Assembly: GCA_903861045.1 (NCBI GenBank)
Contig: CAIOST010000039.1
Location: 1-33,185 of the forward strand
DNA: 33,185 nt
From: an uncultured bacterium
Lineage (GTDB): Bacteria; Verrucomicrobiota; Kiritimatiellia; RFP12; CAIWXQ01
Direction: 5' to 3'
The notes under the pieces: model-generated
What the model was told of the DNA's origin: nothing
What the model saw: the letters and a program-made list of their open reading frames with translations, nothing else
Database searches by the model: none
Shown here: piece after piece, positions 1-8,448 of the stretch
How positions within the stretch are numbered: the first letter of the stretch is position 1
Layout: each line of letters opens with the position of its first letter
Translations under genes and position numbers: made by a program

Positions 1-124
1 CCGGATTCAGAAGATAGGCCTGATTCTCTTTCGGCTCGACGCTAACATCCGCGGATAAACCGTTCATCGCGAAACCTCCCATAAGTGCAACCCACATAAC
101 CAGTACATTTCGACGCCGTATCAA
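1..124 (-). CDS. N-terminus of an exported protein (partial, runs off the window)
   Basis: Only the first ~41 codons are present. Read from a TTG at 124 the product begins MIRRRNVLVMWVALMGGFA and continues to a small-residue site (NGLSA) before DVSVEPKENQAYLLNP, which is a classic signal peptide. In-frame ATGs at 97, 82 and 67 are alternatives. The ATG at 67 has the best Shine-Dalgarno (GGAGG, 7 nt away) but would remove the hydrophobic segment, so I prefer a longer form. The 28-bp element at 164-191 lies 40 bp upstream, the same position it holds before the GH95-like gene. This suggests another secreted enzyme of the same locus. The function cannot be told from this fragment. Confidence 0.5.
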   Translation of the reverse strand, partial: MIRRRNVLVMWVALMGGFAMNGLSADVSVEPKENQAYLLNP

Positions 125-163
125 TATATGCAGGCCTGTTTGCCGTTCGTTATACTGCCTCTT

Positions 164-235
164 CGGTGGACGCGTACGGCGACGATTACGGTGTACGATT
201 ATTCTGCTCTCCTCGTCAACCGTAATCGTCGCCGT
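164..235. repeat. 28-bp dispersed element, copy 1, with a 17-bp inverted repeat
   Basis: The core at 164-191 contains GGTGGACGCGTACGGCGA followed by CGATTACGG. It recurs at 8267-8294 and 13005-13032. Here it is also the left part of a perfect 17-bp inverted repeat (176-192 with 219-235, 26-nt loop). The 10-mer CGTAATCGTC then repeats directly at 221-230 and 233-242. It could be a transcribed hairpin in the 5' leader of the gene starting at 124, or a small dispersed palindrome. Confidence 0.8.
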
Positions 236-274
236 AATCGTCAACCGATCTCCCATCGTTTCCGCAATCTCCAG

Positions 275-403
275 AGGCACTTGCAAAACCCTTGAAAGTG
301 CCGGGAATCAGGAATCAGGATGACTGGGTTCAGGCCGGAAAAGGCCTCCTGAACCCTCCGCTGAACCCTCCACTTGCACAAACCGGAGGTTTTGCAAGCG
401 CCT
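275..403. repeat. 129-bp interval bounded by 16-bp inverted repeats
   Basis: AGGCACTTGCAAAACC at 275-290 is matched in inverted orientation at 388-403 with one mismatch. Between the arms are two adjacent copies of CTGAACCCTCC and a doubled GGAATCA. The right arm contains the stop codon (402-404) of the glycine-rich reading frame. The layout resembles a miniature inverted-repeat element or a terminator-like structure. No target-site duplication is evident. Confidence 0.55.
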
Positions 404-795
404 ACCGCAAATATAGCACCGTGCCTTGGGGCGGGCCCGGCAGCGCGTACTTGATGATCACGATGCCCGAGCCGCCGGCGGCGCCGTTGACAGGGATGCC
501 CCCGTCCGTACCATTCCCGCCGCCACCGCCGCCACCGCCGCCCGTGTTTGCTGCGCCGGCCGTGGGTGCGCCATTCACGCCGTTGCCGCCGCCCTCCTTG
601 CCGCACCCGACAGCCGCGCTGCTCCGCTTCCCGCCCTCTTTACGCCAGCGGAGCTCCACCTTGCCATCGGGCACGGGTTGCGCACCTTCGCAGCGGTCGA
701 GTTGCAGGTCAGTGAAGCGCAGTTGCACAGCCTTGTTCACGGGGTCCACCGAGGCCAGCCCTTTGATCGACCATGCGGCCACATTCCAGTTCGTT
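402..795 (-). pseudogene. GH78 C-terminal scrap joined to a glycine-rich tail
   Basis: Going downstream of the propeller gene, the frame encodes GLASVDPVNKAVQLRFTDLQ and the rest of a ~45-residue segment nearly identical to the end of the GH78-like protein at 3090-5573. At residues EGGK the match stops, and the frame continues in phase into a glycine-rich stretch (nine consecutive Gly) ending GAAGGSGIVIIKYALP. That GGSGIVI-[IR]-Y ending is typical of glycine-rich domains found in phage tail and surface proteins. The frame has no start of its own: upstream it is open into the 3' end of the propeller gene. I read it as a recombination scrap. A translated fusion cannot be excluded, because internal ATGs inside the propeller 3' end are in frame. 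Confidence 0.6.
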
Positions 796-804
796 CTTAC
801 TACT

Positions 805-3093
805 TTATCGCTCTTTCGACCCCGCTCCGGCAGAATCATTGACGTATTCAAACGCATCAACATCAACCTGGCATCCAGTGGCGCGGTCGCTGCGGGCACC
901 CGTTACCACCACCTTGAGCGTATGCGCGCCGACTGGCAGGCCGTTCGTGTGAAACGCCGCGTAGCGTGCCACCGTGGCTGTGTCGTACAGATCCAAACCA
1001 GGTGCTGCCAACTGGCCATCGAGATACACATCGCACTTGCCATGATTGGCGGCCTTGTCCGCGATGAACCGCACGCCTGTGCCCGTAAATGCGAACGAGC
1101 AGTACGCATTGGTGGCGGACGAGTAGTGCACGTCACCCTGTATCAGCGCCGGGTCGTTTGCCCACACGGCCCAACCGGGGCTATAGGATACACTGGAGCC
1201 ATTGTCATTCACCGTTATCCACCCCGCCGCATTCCAGGAAGCGTGCACGATGGCGGAACGCAGCGACTCCTTGCCATCCGCATCCACCGCCGTCACCCGG
1301 TAATAGTATTCCGTCCGCTCCACCGCGCCCGTATCGATCAGGCTCGTCCCGACCACCCCTTTCTTGATCATGCCGAGATTCGACACCCCACTCGCATGGG
1401 TTGTACGATAGACATTGTAGCTGCTGGCGCCGGTGACGCTGTTCCATGCCAGCGCGACGCCATTGGCATGCATCTTGGCAGAGACACCCGTGGGCATGTC
1501 CGGGCAGTCGTAGGCAGGCGTGGCCTTGGTAAACGTGATGGTGTCCAGGTATATTCTGTTCCCCGCGGCGGACGCCTGATGCGCGCCCTTGATGACCAGC
1601 TTCACGACATGATTGCCTTGTGCCAGGCCGTTCTTCGCGAAGATGGACTGCGCATGGGAGTTGCTCGCGCAATACGTATCCACGTCTGTGGCAACCGGCA
1701 CAGCCAGATCATCCAGGTAGATATCGCATTTGCCAGCATCCGGGGCCTTGCGCACACGGACATTCACCGAATCACCGGGAAAACTCAGCTCGACCGAATC
1801 GCCGGCGGTCTCCGAGTACTTCGTGCCACCGGAGTCATCGTCATAGTCATAGCTGTTCGTCCAGCTCCCGACATAGTTCAGCGACTTCGATTCATACGCA
1901 ATCCGGACCGGATAGTTCCAGTTCAACATCGGATTGGGCTCGAAGTACATGTTTTCATCCGTGATCAGCCACCGGTATTCCCAGTTCACGCGCTTTTCGC
2001 TGATGCCGGAGCCCAGCGTGACCGGCCAATAGTAGCACTTCGCCGGAGCACACTGGCCAACGTAGATGCGCATGGTCTGATCAACCTGCCCGTTATCGGT
2101 CTGATTGGCATCATCGGTCAGCAAGGGATAACCCCAGGTCAGGGGGCTAACATCACCTATGTTCTCAACGTTCGTCCAATCTTGCGTTTCCATGCTCGTG
2201 CAGGTTTGTATTCCCAAACCATTAGGAGATCTTACCGTATTAACTCCCACTGCAATATACCTACTGAGATAGGTGGAGTACTTGACATCGGGGAACAGCT
2301 GCAGCTTGTCCAGCCACGTCCCCTTGCCGCCCATCCCCGGCTCGGTCCAGGCACCGTTATAGAACTTGGTCCATTTGCCGGGAGCCATCCTATCGCTGAT
2401 CTTGCAGCGGGCCACCTTCATCTTGTGCTCATTGGAAGACCGGCTTTTCAGAAAGTACTTGTTCACGTAGTAGAGGTAGAAGTAGCCGCTTTTCGTGTCC
2501 ACAAACAGGTGCGGATCGCCGCACCCGGCATCCAGCACGTCGCCCTTCCAATACTCGGGACCCTTCAGATCGTCGTTCGGGCTGGAGAGGCAGTCGCCCA
2601 GATAGGTCCAGTGGCGTCCCTGATCGGTCGATTTGGCAATACCGAGACGGCGGGATTCCGCAAAGCCGGGGGTCTTCAGCTTGTTGAACTCATGATGCAC
2701 GGGGGAATAGAAATCACCGGTGGCAGGATCGATCCACAATCCAGCAAACCAGCACCCCAGATCGCCGACATATACCGGGAACGTGTTGTCCAAAACAGCC
2801 TGATATTGGTAGACCAGCGCATCCAGGTTCGTGCCCTTCCAGACATGCGCACTCTTACCCTCCCTGTCTTCGAAGAAGTACATGCTGCCGTTATAGAACG
2901 CATTCCCCGGGGCTGAGTCGATCCCGTCGCCATAGGCCAACTTGCCGACGTCAACGCCGGGCCCGAACTTCCAGGTGAAATCAGCCGCCGATCCGGACAC
3001 CGTCAAAAGTGCCCAAGCGCCCAGGGCCGCGACATACCGCGGCATAGCGCGATTAGCGCTGTTACTGAATCTGCTCAACACTAACTTTTTCAT
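805..3093 (-). CDS. Secreted beta-propeller protein with carbohydrate-binding-like and Fn3 modules (copy 1)
   Basis: This is a 762-residue exported protein. A signal peptide spans residues 1-37 (VAALGAWALLTVSGSAA). Residues ~38-395 look like a five-bladed propeller of the GH43/GH117 type, with blade motifs such as GCWFAGLWIDPATGDFYSP and GDPHLFVDTKSGYFYLYYV. Residues ~400-525 form a beta-sandwich (SVELSFPGDSVNVRV, KCDIYLDDL), ~528-620 a fibronectin type III domain, and ~621-755 a second sandwich (GTGVRFIADKAANHGKCDVY). I cannot assign the GH family or name catalytic residues. The start overlaps the GH78 stop (ATGA) and has a strong GGAGGAG, so translation is probably coupled. It is a close twin of the gene at 10180-12495, from which it differs completely after residue ~620. 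Likely role: binding or hydrolysis of a complex polysaccharide outside the cytoplasm. Confidence 0.85.
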   Translation of the reverse strand: MKKLVLSRFSNSANRAMPRYVAALGAWALLTVSGSAADFTWKFGPGVDVGKLAYGDGIDSAPGNAFYNGSMYFFEDREGKSAHVWKGTNLDALVYQYQAVLDNTFPVYVGDLGCWFAGLWIDPATGDFYSPVHHEFNKLKTPGFAESRRLGIAKSTDQGRHWTYLGDCLSSPNDDLKGPEYWKGDVLDAGCGDPHLFVDTKSGYFYLYYVNKYFLKSRSSNEHKMKVARCKISDRMAPGKWTKFYNGAWTEPGMGGKGTWLDKLQLFPDVKYSTYLSRYIAVGVNTVRSPNGLGIQTCTSMETQDWTNVENIGDVSPLTWGYPLLTDDANQTDNGQVDQTMRIYVGQCAPAKCYYWPVTLGSGISEKRVNWEYRWLITDENMYFEPNPMLNWNYPVRIAYESKSLNYVGSWTNSYDYDDDSGGTKYSETAGDSVELSFPGDSVNVRVRKAPDAGKCDIYLDDLAVPVATDVDTYCASNSHAQSIFAKNGLAQGNHVVKLVIKGAHQASAAGNRIYLDTITFTKATPAYDCPDMPTGVSAKMHANGVALAWNSVTGASSYNVYRTTHASGVSNLGMIKKGVVGTSLIDTGAVERTEYYYRVTAVDADGKESLRSAIVHASWNAAGWITVNDNGSSVSYSPGWAVWANDPALIQGDVHYSSATNAYCSFAFTGTGVRFIADKAANHGKCDVYLDGQLAAPGLDLYDTATVARYAAFHTNGLPVGAHTLKVVVTGARSDRATGCQVDVDAFEYVNDSAGAGSKER

Positions 3094-5573
3094 CGTTTCT
3101 CCTCCACCAGTTCCAGTTGGCTGCGATTATCCAACCGCACCGAGTAGCCGGCGGGGACGGCGACCGTGTACCGCAGCGTCCCGCCCTCTTTGCGCCAGCG
3201 GAGCTCCACCTTGCCCTCGGGCACGGGTTGCGAGCCTTCGCAGCGATCGAGTTGCAGGTTGGTGAAGCGCAGTTGCACGCTCTTGTTCACGGCGTCTACC
3301 GAGGCCAGCCCCAGCACGTCGCGGTAGAGCACGCGTACACCGCCATGCGAGGCAAAGCCGTGACAGCAGCTCGCGTAGGCGCCATCGTGCTCCCAGAGCG
3401 TCCCGGTCTGATCGACCATGTAGAGCTGGTAGGCCAGGGATTCGTCGAGAAGCTGCCGACTCAGGCCGACGCGCGAAAGGAGCTCCAGGCGGAGAACGTT
3501 TCCCATCCAGGCATTGGCGGGATGCACCTGCGGATGGGCTTTTGTCTTCTTGCGCTGCGGACCGAAGTCCTTCACCAGTGTCTGCCAGAGCTGGGGATGA
3601 GCCTCCGGGGTGGTAGCGTTGAAGTAGAACGCGTAGTATTGGCAGACTTCCGTGCGGTTCTGCGTGACTTGCAGCTTGCCATCCTTCCGCACGGCATTGT
3701 CCACAAAGAACTCGCCGTCGAAGGCCTGCTTGCGGATCACGGCGCGTATCTTCTCCGCCTCGGCAAGAAGCTCAGGCCGGTTGTACATGCGCCCCATCGC
3801 GGCAAGGCTTTCGGCATAGAGCATGTTGGAGGGGTAGTTCACATCCTGTACGAAGTCGTTGGCCTTGGACCATTCGACGAACACCCATCCCTTCAACTTC
3901 TCCAGCAAGCCATCCTCGTTGCGGAACGGCCGGAAGTATTCGAGCAGCTTCATGAGGCGCGGTTCGAGGGCCTTCACCGTGTCGCGGTCGTTGCTGCGCG
4001 CCAGATACTCCTCCAACTGGACCACGAACCACATCGCCCAGGTCGGGATGAAATTGCCGTTGTTGTGGTCGGCCGGATAGCACATCGGCAGCATCCCGTC
4101 AGGCAGGTGTGCGAACTTCTCGGGCAGAAGGTAGTTCTCGAAGAAATTCCGCTCGATCAGTGTGCCGCCGGTGAGATCCTTGGCGACGCGGGCGGCGAAG
4201 AGACCGTCACCCAGCCAGCCGGCGCGTTCGCGCGAAGGGCAGTCCATGAAGACATCCACGGCGTTCTGCCGGGACGTCTCCACACCCGCGGCAAATAGCC
4301 GGTTGAGCCGCTCGTCGCTGGCGACAAAGCGCACTTCCGCCGGGATCGGGCTGACGTATTCCCGCAAGCGCAGGCCGGTGATCTCGCAATCGCCCTCCAG
4401 CGCGAGAACCTTGAGGTAGCGCAGCGTGTACGGCTCGAACGTTTCGACGTCGTAGGCGCCGGGCAGCAGCTCGTAGGCGACGACGTTGACACAAGACAGC
4501 CGTTTGAAGTCCACGTCCCCGTTGCTGAGGATTTCGTCGAATGTGAAGAAAAGCCGCGTCTTGCTCCGGCAATGGATTCGCGCGCCGAAGAAGCCGCTGA
4601 GATTCACTCCGAAGTCCACGATCTGGAACGTGCCAGCCTTGACCGGGAGCGGCTTCGTGGCGGCATAAGGCTGATTGACCGTCGTCGAAGTGGCGTTCGG
4701 AAAGGTCTGCAGTTCAAGCGACGGGATCGTGGCGAGTTCCCCTTCCGGGAAACCGCCGAATTGCGGACCGATACTGGTGAGGGATTGGTCCTTCCACGGT
4801 TGATCCACTTTCAGACCGGTCTTGAGTTCTCCCGTGGCGACGATCTGCCGCGGTTCGCGCACGGCGAACTGGCTATACGGCACGCGACGCGGGAGGAGCG
4901 GTTTCGTCGGCTGTGTGGCGCACGTGGCGGCGGACAGCGGGACGTGGACGTCACTGCGCCATCGGTCGTAACCCGGCGCGAGACGATACACCTCGGAGAA
5001 CGTTCGCTGGAAACTGTAACGCTGCACCTTCTGCACACGCTCCGCGAGCGGCCCCGCTGCGAACGGGCTGCCCTCGTCGCCGGTGGCGGCCAGCACCTGG
5101 CCACCTGCCACAACTTCCGCCTGGAGAAACGAGGGTTGATCAATCAGATAGTAACTGTTCACGTTGTAACCCACGACCTCGAAAGCCACCACATTGGCGC
5201 CGGGCTTGACCTTGGCGGTCAGGTCGAGCACATCCATGCGGAACCAGCCGTGCGGCCCGCGCGCCGGTCCGTGCCCGACAAACTCGCCATTCAGAAAGAC
5301 GCGGTAGAGCGTGGAGCCGGTTGCGCGAAGCAAAACCGGACCGCCGGACGGCGCCTCAAACCTGGCACGAAAGGCGACGGTGAGGTTCTTCTCCGTTTCA
5401 CGCCCCTGCGGCCAGATCGGCTTGGCTCGTTGAAAGACAGGCGTATCGCCCGTTCGGACGCCGGCACTGCCAGCCGCTATCTGGTTCGTGGCAGCCAAAC
5501 TCTGCCCCACGGCCACCCCGGCACAGGCCAGAGCTATGCAAGCACCCATCTTCATCGTCGTAATCCCTTTCAT
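3090..5573 (-). CDS. Secreted GH78-like alpha-L-rhamnosidase
   Basis: The product of up to 827 residues should release terminal alpha-L-rhamnose from polysaccharides. A signal peptide ends near GVAVGQSLAA. An N-terminal sandwich (STLYRVFLNGEFVGHGPARG) and the segment YTLRYLKVL precede the (alpha/alpha)6 barrel. The barrel carries FMDCPSRERAGWLGDG (about residues 440-455), the family's DCP-x-RE-x-x-GW-x-GD signature containing the acidic active-site residues. A C-terminal beta domain ends LELVEEKR. The start may be the ATG at 5573 or the downstream MKMGACIAL, which has AAAGGGA 8 nt before it. It sits between the GH95-like gene and the propeller gene and overlaps the latter by 4 bp. A deleted copy lies at 12492-12906 and a scrap at 402-795. 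GH78 is by motif; activity is not proven. Confidence 0.85.
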   Translation of the reverse strand: MKGITTMKMGACIALACAGVAVGQSLAATNQIAAGSAGVRTGDTPVFQRAKPIWPQGRETEKNLTVAFRARFEAPSGGPVLLRATGSTLYRVFLNGEFVGHGPARGPHGWFRMDVLDLTAKVKPGANVVAFEVVGYNVNSYYLIDQPSFLQAEVVAGGQVLAATGDEGSPFAAGPLAERVQKVQRYSFQRTFSEVYRLAPGYDRWRSDVHVPLSAATCATQPTKPLLPRRVPYSQFAVREPRQIVATGELKTGLKVDQPWKDQSLTSIGPQFGGFPEGELATIPSLELQTFPNATSTTVNQPYAATKPLPVKAGTFQIVDFGVNLSGFFGARIHCRSKTRLFFTFDEILSNGDVDFKRLSCVNVVAYELLPGAYDVETFEPYTLRYLKVLALEGDCEITGLRLREYVSPIPAEVRFVASDERLNRLFAAGVETSRQNAVDVFMDCPSRERAGWLGDGLFAARVAKDLTGGTLIERNFFENYLLPEKFAHLPDGMLPMCYPADHNNGNFIPTWAMWFVVQLEEYLARSNDRDTVKALEPRLMKLLEYFRPFRNEDGLLEKLKGWVFVEWSKANDFVQDVNYPSNMLYAESLAAMGRMYNRPELLAEAEKIRAVIRKQAFDGEFFVDNAVRKDGKLQVTQNRTEVCQYYAFYFNATTPEAHPQLWQTLVKDFGPQRKKTKAHPQVHPANAWMGNVLRLELLSRVGLSRQLLDESLAYQLYMVDQTGTLWEHDGAYASCCHGFASHGGVRVLYRDVLGLASVDAVNKSVQLRFTNLQLDRCEGSQPVPEGKVELRWRKEGGTLRYTVAVPAGYSVRLDNRSQLELVEEKR

Positions 5574-5683
5574 TGCATTGTCTCAGCGTCAGACCACAAC
5601 ATCTTCGAAACCACCCTGCTTGCGCAATCGCCTCTTCTCCGGCATTTCACGGCCGGTCTTTAGGCGCGCCTGAATCTTGCGGG

Positions 5684-8239
5684 TTAATGAGGCGTTTGTG
5701 CGATGACGTTGATCGGCTGTGCCTCCCAGGGATCACCGGGGCGGTCGACCACATAGGTTGCTCCGGCAGCCGTCGGGAACGTCAGCACGCCATCCTTCTC
5801 CGCCACAGTAACCGCCTTCAACGAATCCCCTCGCCGCACGCGCACCGGGCCATCCCAGGGGCGCAGCAGGTTGCAGGGAACGCCCGCTTCGCTGGTGATA
5901 GCCAGATACGACACCTTGCCGCCGCTCTGGATTTCCCCACTTATAAGAAACGCGCCTTCGGTGCGCAGGCGGGCGAAGCGGACGGTGTTCTTCAGCTTGA
6001 CGGGGGCCACGCGGATCTGCCCGGTGTAGCTTTGCACCAGGCTCTCATTGACCACCACCGGCCAGCCCAGGAAGTGCATGAAGATCAAGTGGCTATACCC
6101 GCTGTCCCGCGGATAAGTCTGCATGCCATTATCGTGCAGGATCGACCGCGTGTGCTTCTCGAAGACATCGAGCTGGTCGTGCCCCATCCGCACCCAGGCC
6201 ATCGAGAGCAACACCAGGTCGTCCCAAAGAATGTAGGGTGTGATCTGTAATGTCCGGAGCGCCAGTTCCTGAGCTTTCGGCGGGCTGTGCAGGCCGAACT
6301 CGCCGGCTGGAAAGATCGGCGTGGTCCAGGCCGGAATATTGTATTCGATGACGGGATAGTTCTCGAAGGCAACCAGCACTTCACCGGACGGGAAATCGAG
6401 GGATGTGTACTGTGACGGGGAGTTTCCGACTCTGTGTTTGACCGGTTTGAGGTTCTTTCCATCGATGACCGTCGTTCCGTAGCCGCGCAGGTTGGCAGCG
6501 ACCTGCTCCCATTTCGCACGCTGCTCTTGATCCACCCCCAACTCCTTGCTGGCGGCCGCGGCGATCCTGAGGACCATCTTTGCGAAGGCCAGATCCATGG
6601 TGGAGTTCTTCGCATCGGGAACCAGAAAGGAGAGATCCCAGACGGCCGTGGGCGGCATGTCATATTTGCCTTCCGGTGCGAGTTGCACAAACTTCTCATA
6701 GAACTCCGCGCAAGCCTTGATCACCGGATAGCCCTTGTCGCGCAGGAACGTCTTGTCCTGACTGTATTGGTAATACCACCACAGCGGCTGGGCATCAAAG
6801 CCGTTGACCCAGGGGGTAGTAAATTCCGATTTCCGGGAACTCACCGGTGCTGTGTATTTGCGCGGCCAACCAACCTGCGGAAACTTGGCGCCGCCGATGT
6901 TCCCGTAATAGTCGCGCACCATCATCCGCGCACAGGGCAGCAGGTCGAAGATCTCATCGTTGTAGGCCTTGGTCAGCTCCAGATGATTGCAAGAGAAGGT
7001 TCCCCAGAGGGCGGCTTGCACGTTGTAATCCCAGTGCCGATCATTGCCCCAGCACGGAAAGTCTTCCGGAGCCCAGGGACCAAAGAGGCCCGGCCCCACG
7101 CTGCCGGGTTTGGTAACCGATGCCAGGTGGTAGAGATTGCGGAACCACTGCTGATTCAGGAATTCCCGGCCATCGAGCTGCACGAAAGATCGTCGCCAGA
7201 AGTCGTGCCAGGCCTGCGTGTGTTCGCGCCGCAGTTCCGGTAATCCGGCACGTTCGGCCGCGTCCACAGCGGCTCTGGCCGCTTGGAGCGGATTCTTGTC
7301 GTCGCGGGTGGTGAACACCGCCGTCAGAAACGTCACGGAGTTGGATGCCTTCACCTGAAGCCGGGCAACTCCTTCGACGGCCTCTCGCTCTTTGGGATCA
7401 AAGGCGAACTTCTGCCTGACGGTCGCGAAATTGGTCACCACTTCGGCTTTGAGCACCTCACCACCCATGACCCGGCCAAGCATCACGTATTCGAATCCGT
7501 TCGGATAGGTGTCCGGGTCGGGCGGGAACTGATAACGAACCCAGATATCCCGCCCCTCCGCGCCGAACTCCGGCGATGTGTAAATAACGCCCGTAGTGTC
7601 TTTGTGCCTCGCCAGCTCAATGTCGAACGTATCGCCGCCTGACGCCTGGTATTCAGTCGCAATCAGGTTACGGTTCTTAGTGACAAACGCCCGCAGTTCT
7701 GGCGTCTTTCTATCAGCGGGTCTGGTACTGACCTCGGCGTTCCAGATGTCGAGTTGCGCCTTGGCGTCCGGATTCCTGGGCGCGGCGTTGCGGAAACGGA
7801 TCCAACCTGCCGGTTTTGTGGTGGGCATCGGCACTTGGGAATTGCTAATCGCGGTGGCTTCCGGCGAATGAGCCAAGGGCTTCGTGCGATAGTCCAGCAA
7901 GTCGTTCTTGCCTACGAAGAGCACAACGCACTCGGGAACCGCGTAAACCGCCACGCCGATGTCGCCATTTCCCAGACGCAGGGATTCGCCGTGGTTTGCC
8001 GGCAGCTTGGTAAGCTCGATATTGTACCCCGATATCAAGCGCTGCCAATCCACGCGCATCCGCGTGCCAGCAATGGCCTCGGGTTCCGACGACGGCGCGG
8101 ATGCCGCCGCAAAGACGCCGTTGCCAACGGCGGCGAGGGTGCCGCCGGACGCAGGTTCACCGGCCAAGGCGGCCGCACTCAATCCAATTGTGGCCATAAT
8201 GATCATCCTCCTGAAACTTGAGCTTGTCTTACGCATCAT
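5684..8239 (-). CDS. Secreted GH95-like glycosidase (alpha-L-fucosidase/galactosidase type)
   Basis: I place the start at the ATG at 8239 (MMRKTSSSFRR), because AGGAG lies 7-8 nt upstream; the frame is open to 8263. The signal peptide (MIIMATIGLSAAALAG) is shared almost word for word with the GH32-like protein. Family resemblance rests on the N-terminal SLRLGNGDIGVAVY (residues ~85-97) and on barrel segments HWDYNVQAALWGTF (~395-408) and PLWWYYQYSQDKTFLRDKGY (~483-502), where GH95 enzymes have the NxN motif and helix with WxxxxxTGDxxFL. By eye, the first Asn of NxN is Asp here, and the GH95 general acid Glu (SPEN region) aligns with Asp in VWDLSF. It may therefore be a divergent GH95 branch. 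It lies upstream of the GH78 gene with a 110-bp gap in which I see no signal. Confidence 0.75.
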   Translation of the reverse strand: MMRKTSSSFRRMIIMATIGLSAAALAGEPASGGTLAAVGNGVFAAASAPSSEPEAIAGTRMRVDWQRLISGYNIELTKLPANHGESLRLGNGDIGVAVYAVPECVVLFVGKNDLLDYRTKPLAHSPEATAISNSQVPMPTTKPAGWIRFRNAAPRNPDAKAQLDIWNAEVSTRPADRKTPELRAFVTKNRNLIATEYQASGGDTFDIELARHKDTTGVIYTSPEFGAEGRDIWVRYQFPPDPDTYPNGFEYVMLGRVMGGEVLKAEVVTNFATVRQKFAFDPKEREAVEGVARLQVKASNSVTFLTAVFTTRDDKNPLQAARAAVDAAERAGLPELRREHTQAWHDFWRRSFVQLDGREFLNQQWFRNLYHLASVTKPGSVGPGLFGPWAPEDFPCWGNDRHWDYNVQAALWGTFSCNHLELTKAYNDEIFDLLPCARMMVRDYYGNIGGAKFPQVGWPRKYTAPVSSRKSEFTTPWVNGFDAQPLWWYYQYSQDKTFLRDKGYPVIKACAEFYEKFVQLAPEGKYDMPPTAVWDLSFLVPDAKNSTMDLAFAKMVLRIAAAASKELGVDQEQRAKWEQVAANLRGYGTTVIDGKNLKPVKHRVGNSPSQYTSLDFPSGEVLVAFENYPVIEYNIPAWTTPIFPAGEFGLHSPPKAQELALRTLQITPYILWDDLVLLSMAWVRMGHDQLDVFEKHTRSILHDNGMQTYPRDSGYSHLIFMHFLGWPVVVNESLVQSYTGQIRVAPVKLKNTVRFARLRTEGAFLISGEIQSGGKVSYLAITSEAGVPCNLLRPWDGPVRVRRGDSLKAVTVAEKDGVLTFPTAAGATYVVDRPGDPWEAQPINVIAQTPH

Positions 8240-8448
8240 TGATGAACTCCTGATTTCCTGCAATTCCGGTGGACGCGTACGGCGATGATTACGGCGGACG
8301 AATACTCATAATCTCAGGTCCTAATCTCCAGTCTTAATCTATCCCCGGAAAGACAAAGACCCGAGATGAAGACCTGAGATGAAGACTTTCTGAACCTCTC
8401 CTCTATTTCATCTCCGAAGCCTCCACAGGAAGATCCCGCCATCGCCCG
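8240..8448. repeat. 28-bp element copy 2 and nested hairpin A between GH32 and GH95 genes
   Basis: The 28-bp element occupies 8267-8294 (with one C-to-T change), 28 bp upstream of the GH95 start; its right-hand inverted arm is absent. Further upstream AATCTCAGGTC (8310-8320) pairs with GACCTGAGAT (8371-8380), and copies of CGAGATGAAGAC/TGAGATGAAGAC follow. A very similar hairpin lies at 14216-14261, and a fragment at 19134-19160. It may terminate GH32 transcripts, since it lies just past that gene's stop, but there is no clear U-tract. Confidence 0.7.

Noticed and set aside
292-2916. Very long plus-strand open frame (874 codons) opposite the propeller gene
   Set aside because: It is antisense to the clearly homologous propeller gene and the glycine-rich tail. 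Its composition (many Arg/His/Ile, no domain pattern) is what the complement of a GC-rich gene gives.
3117-5663. Plus-strand open frames of 393 and 363 codons across the GH78 gene
   Set aside because: They are complementary-strand shadows of a gene with solid GH78 motifs. They lack ribosome-binding sites and recognisable domains.
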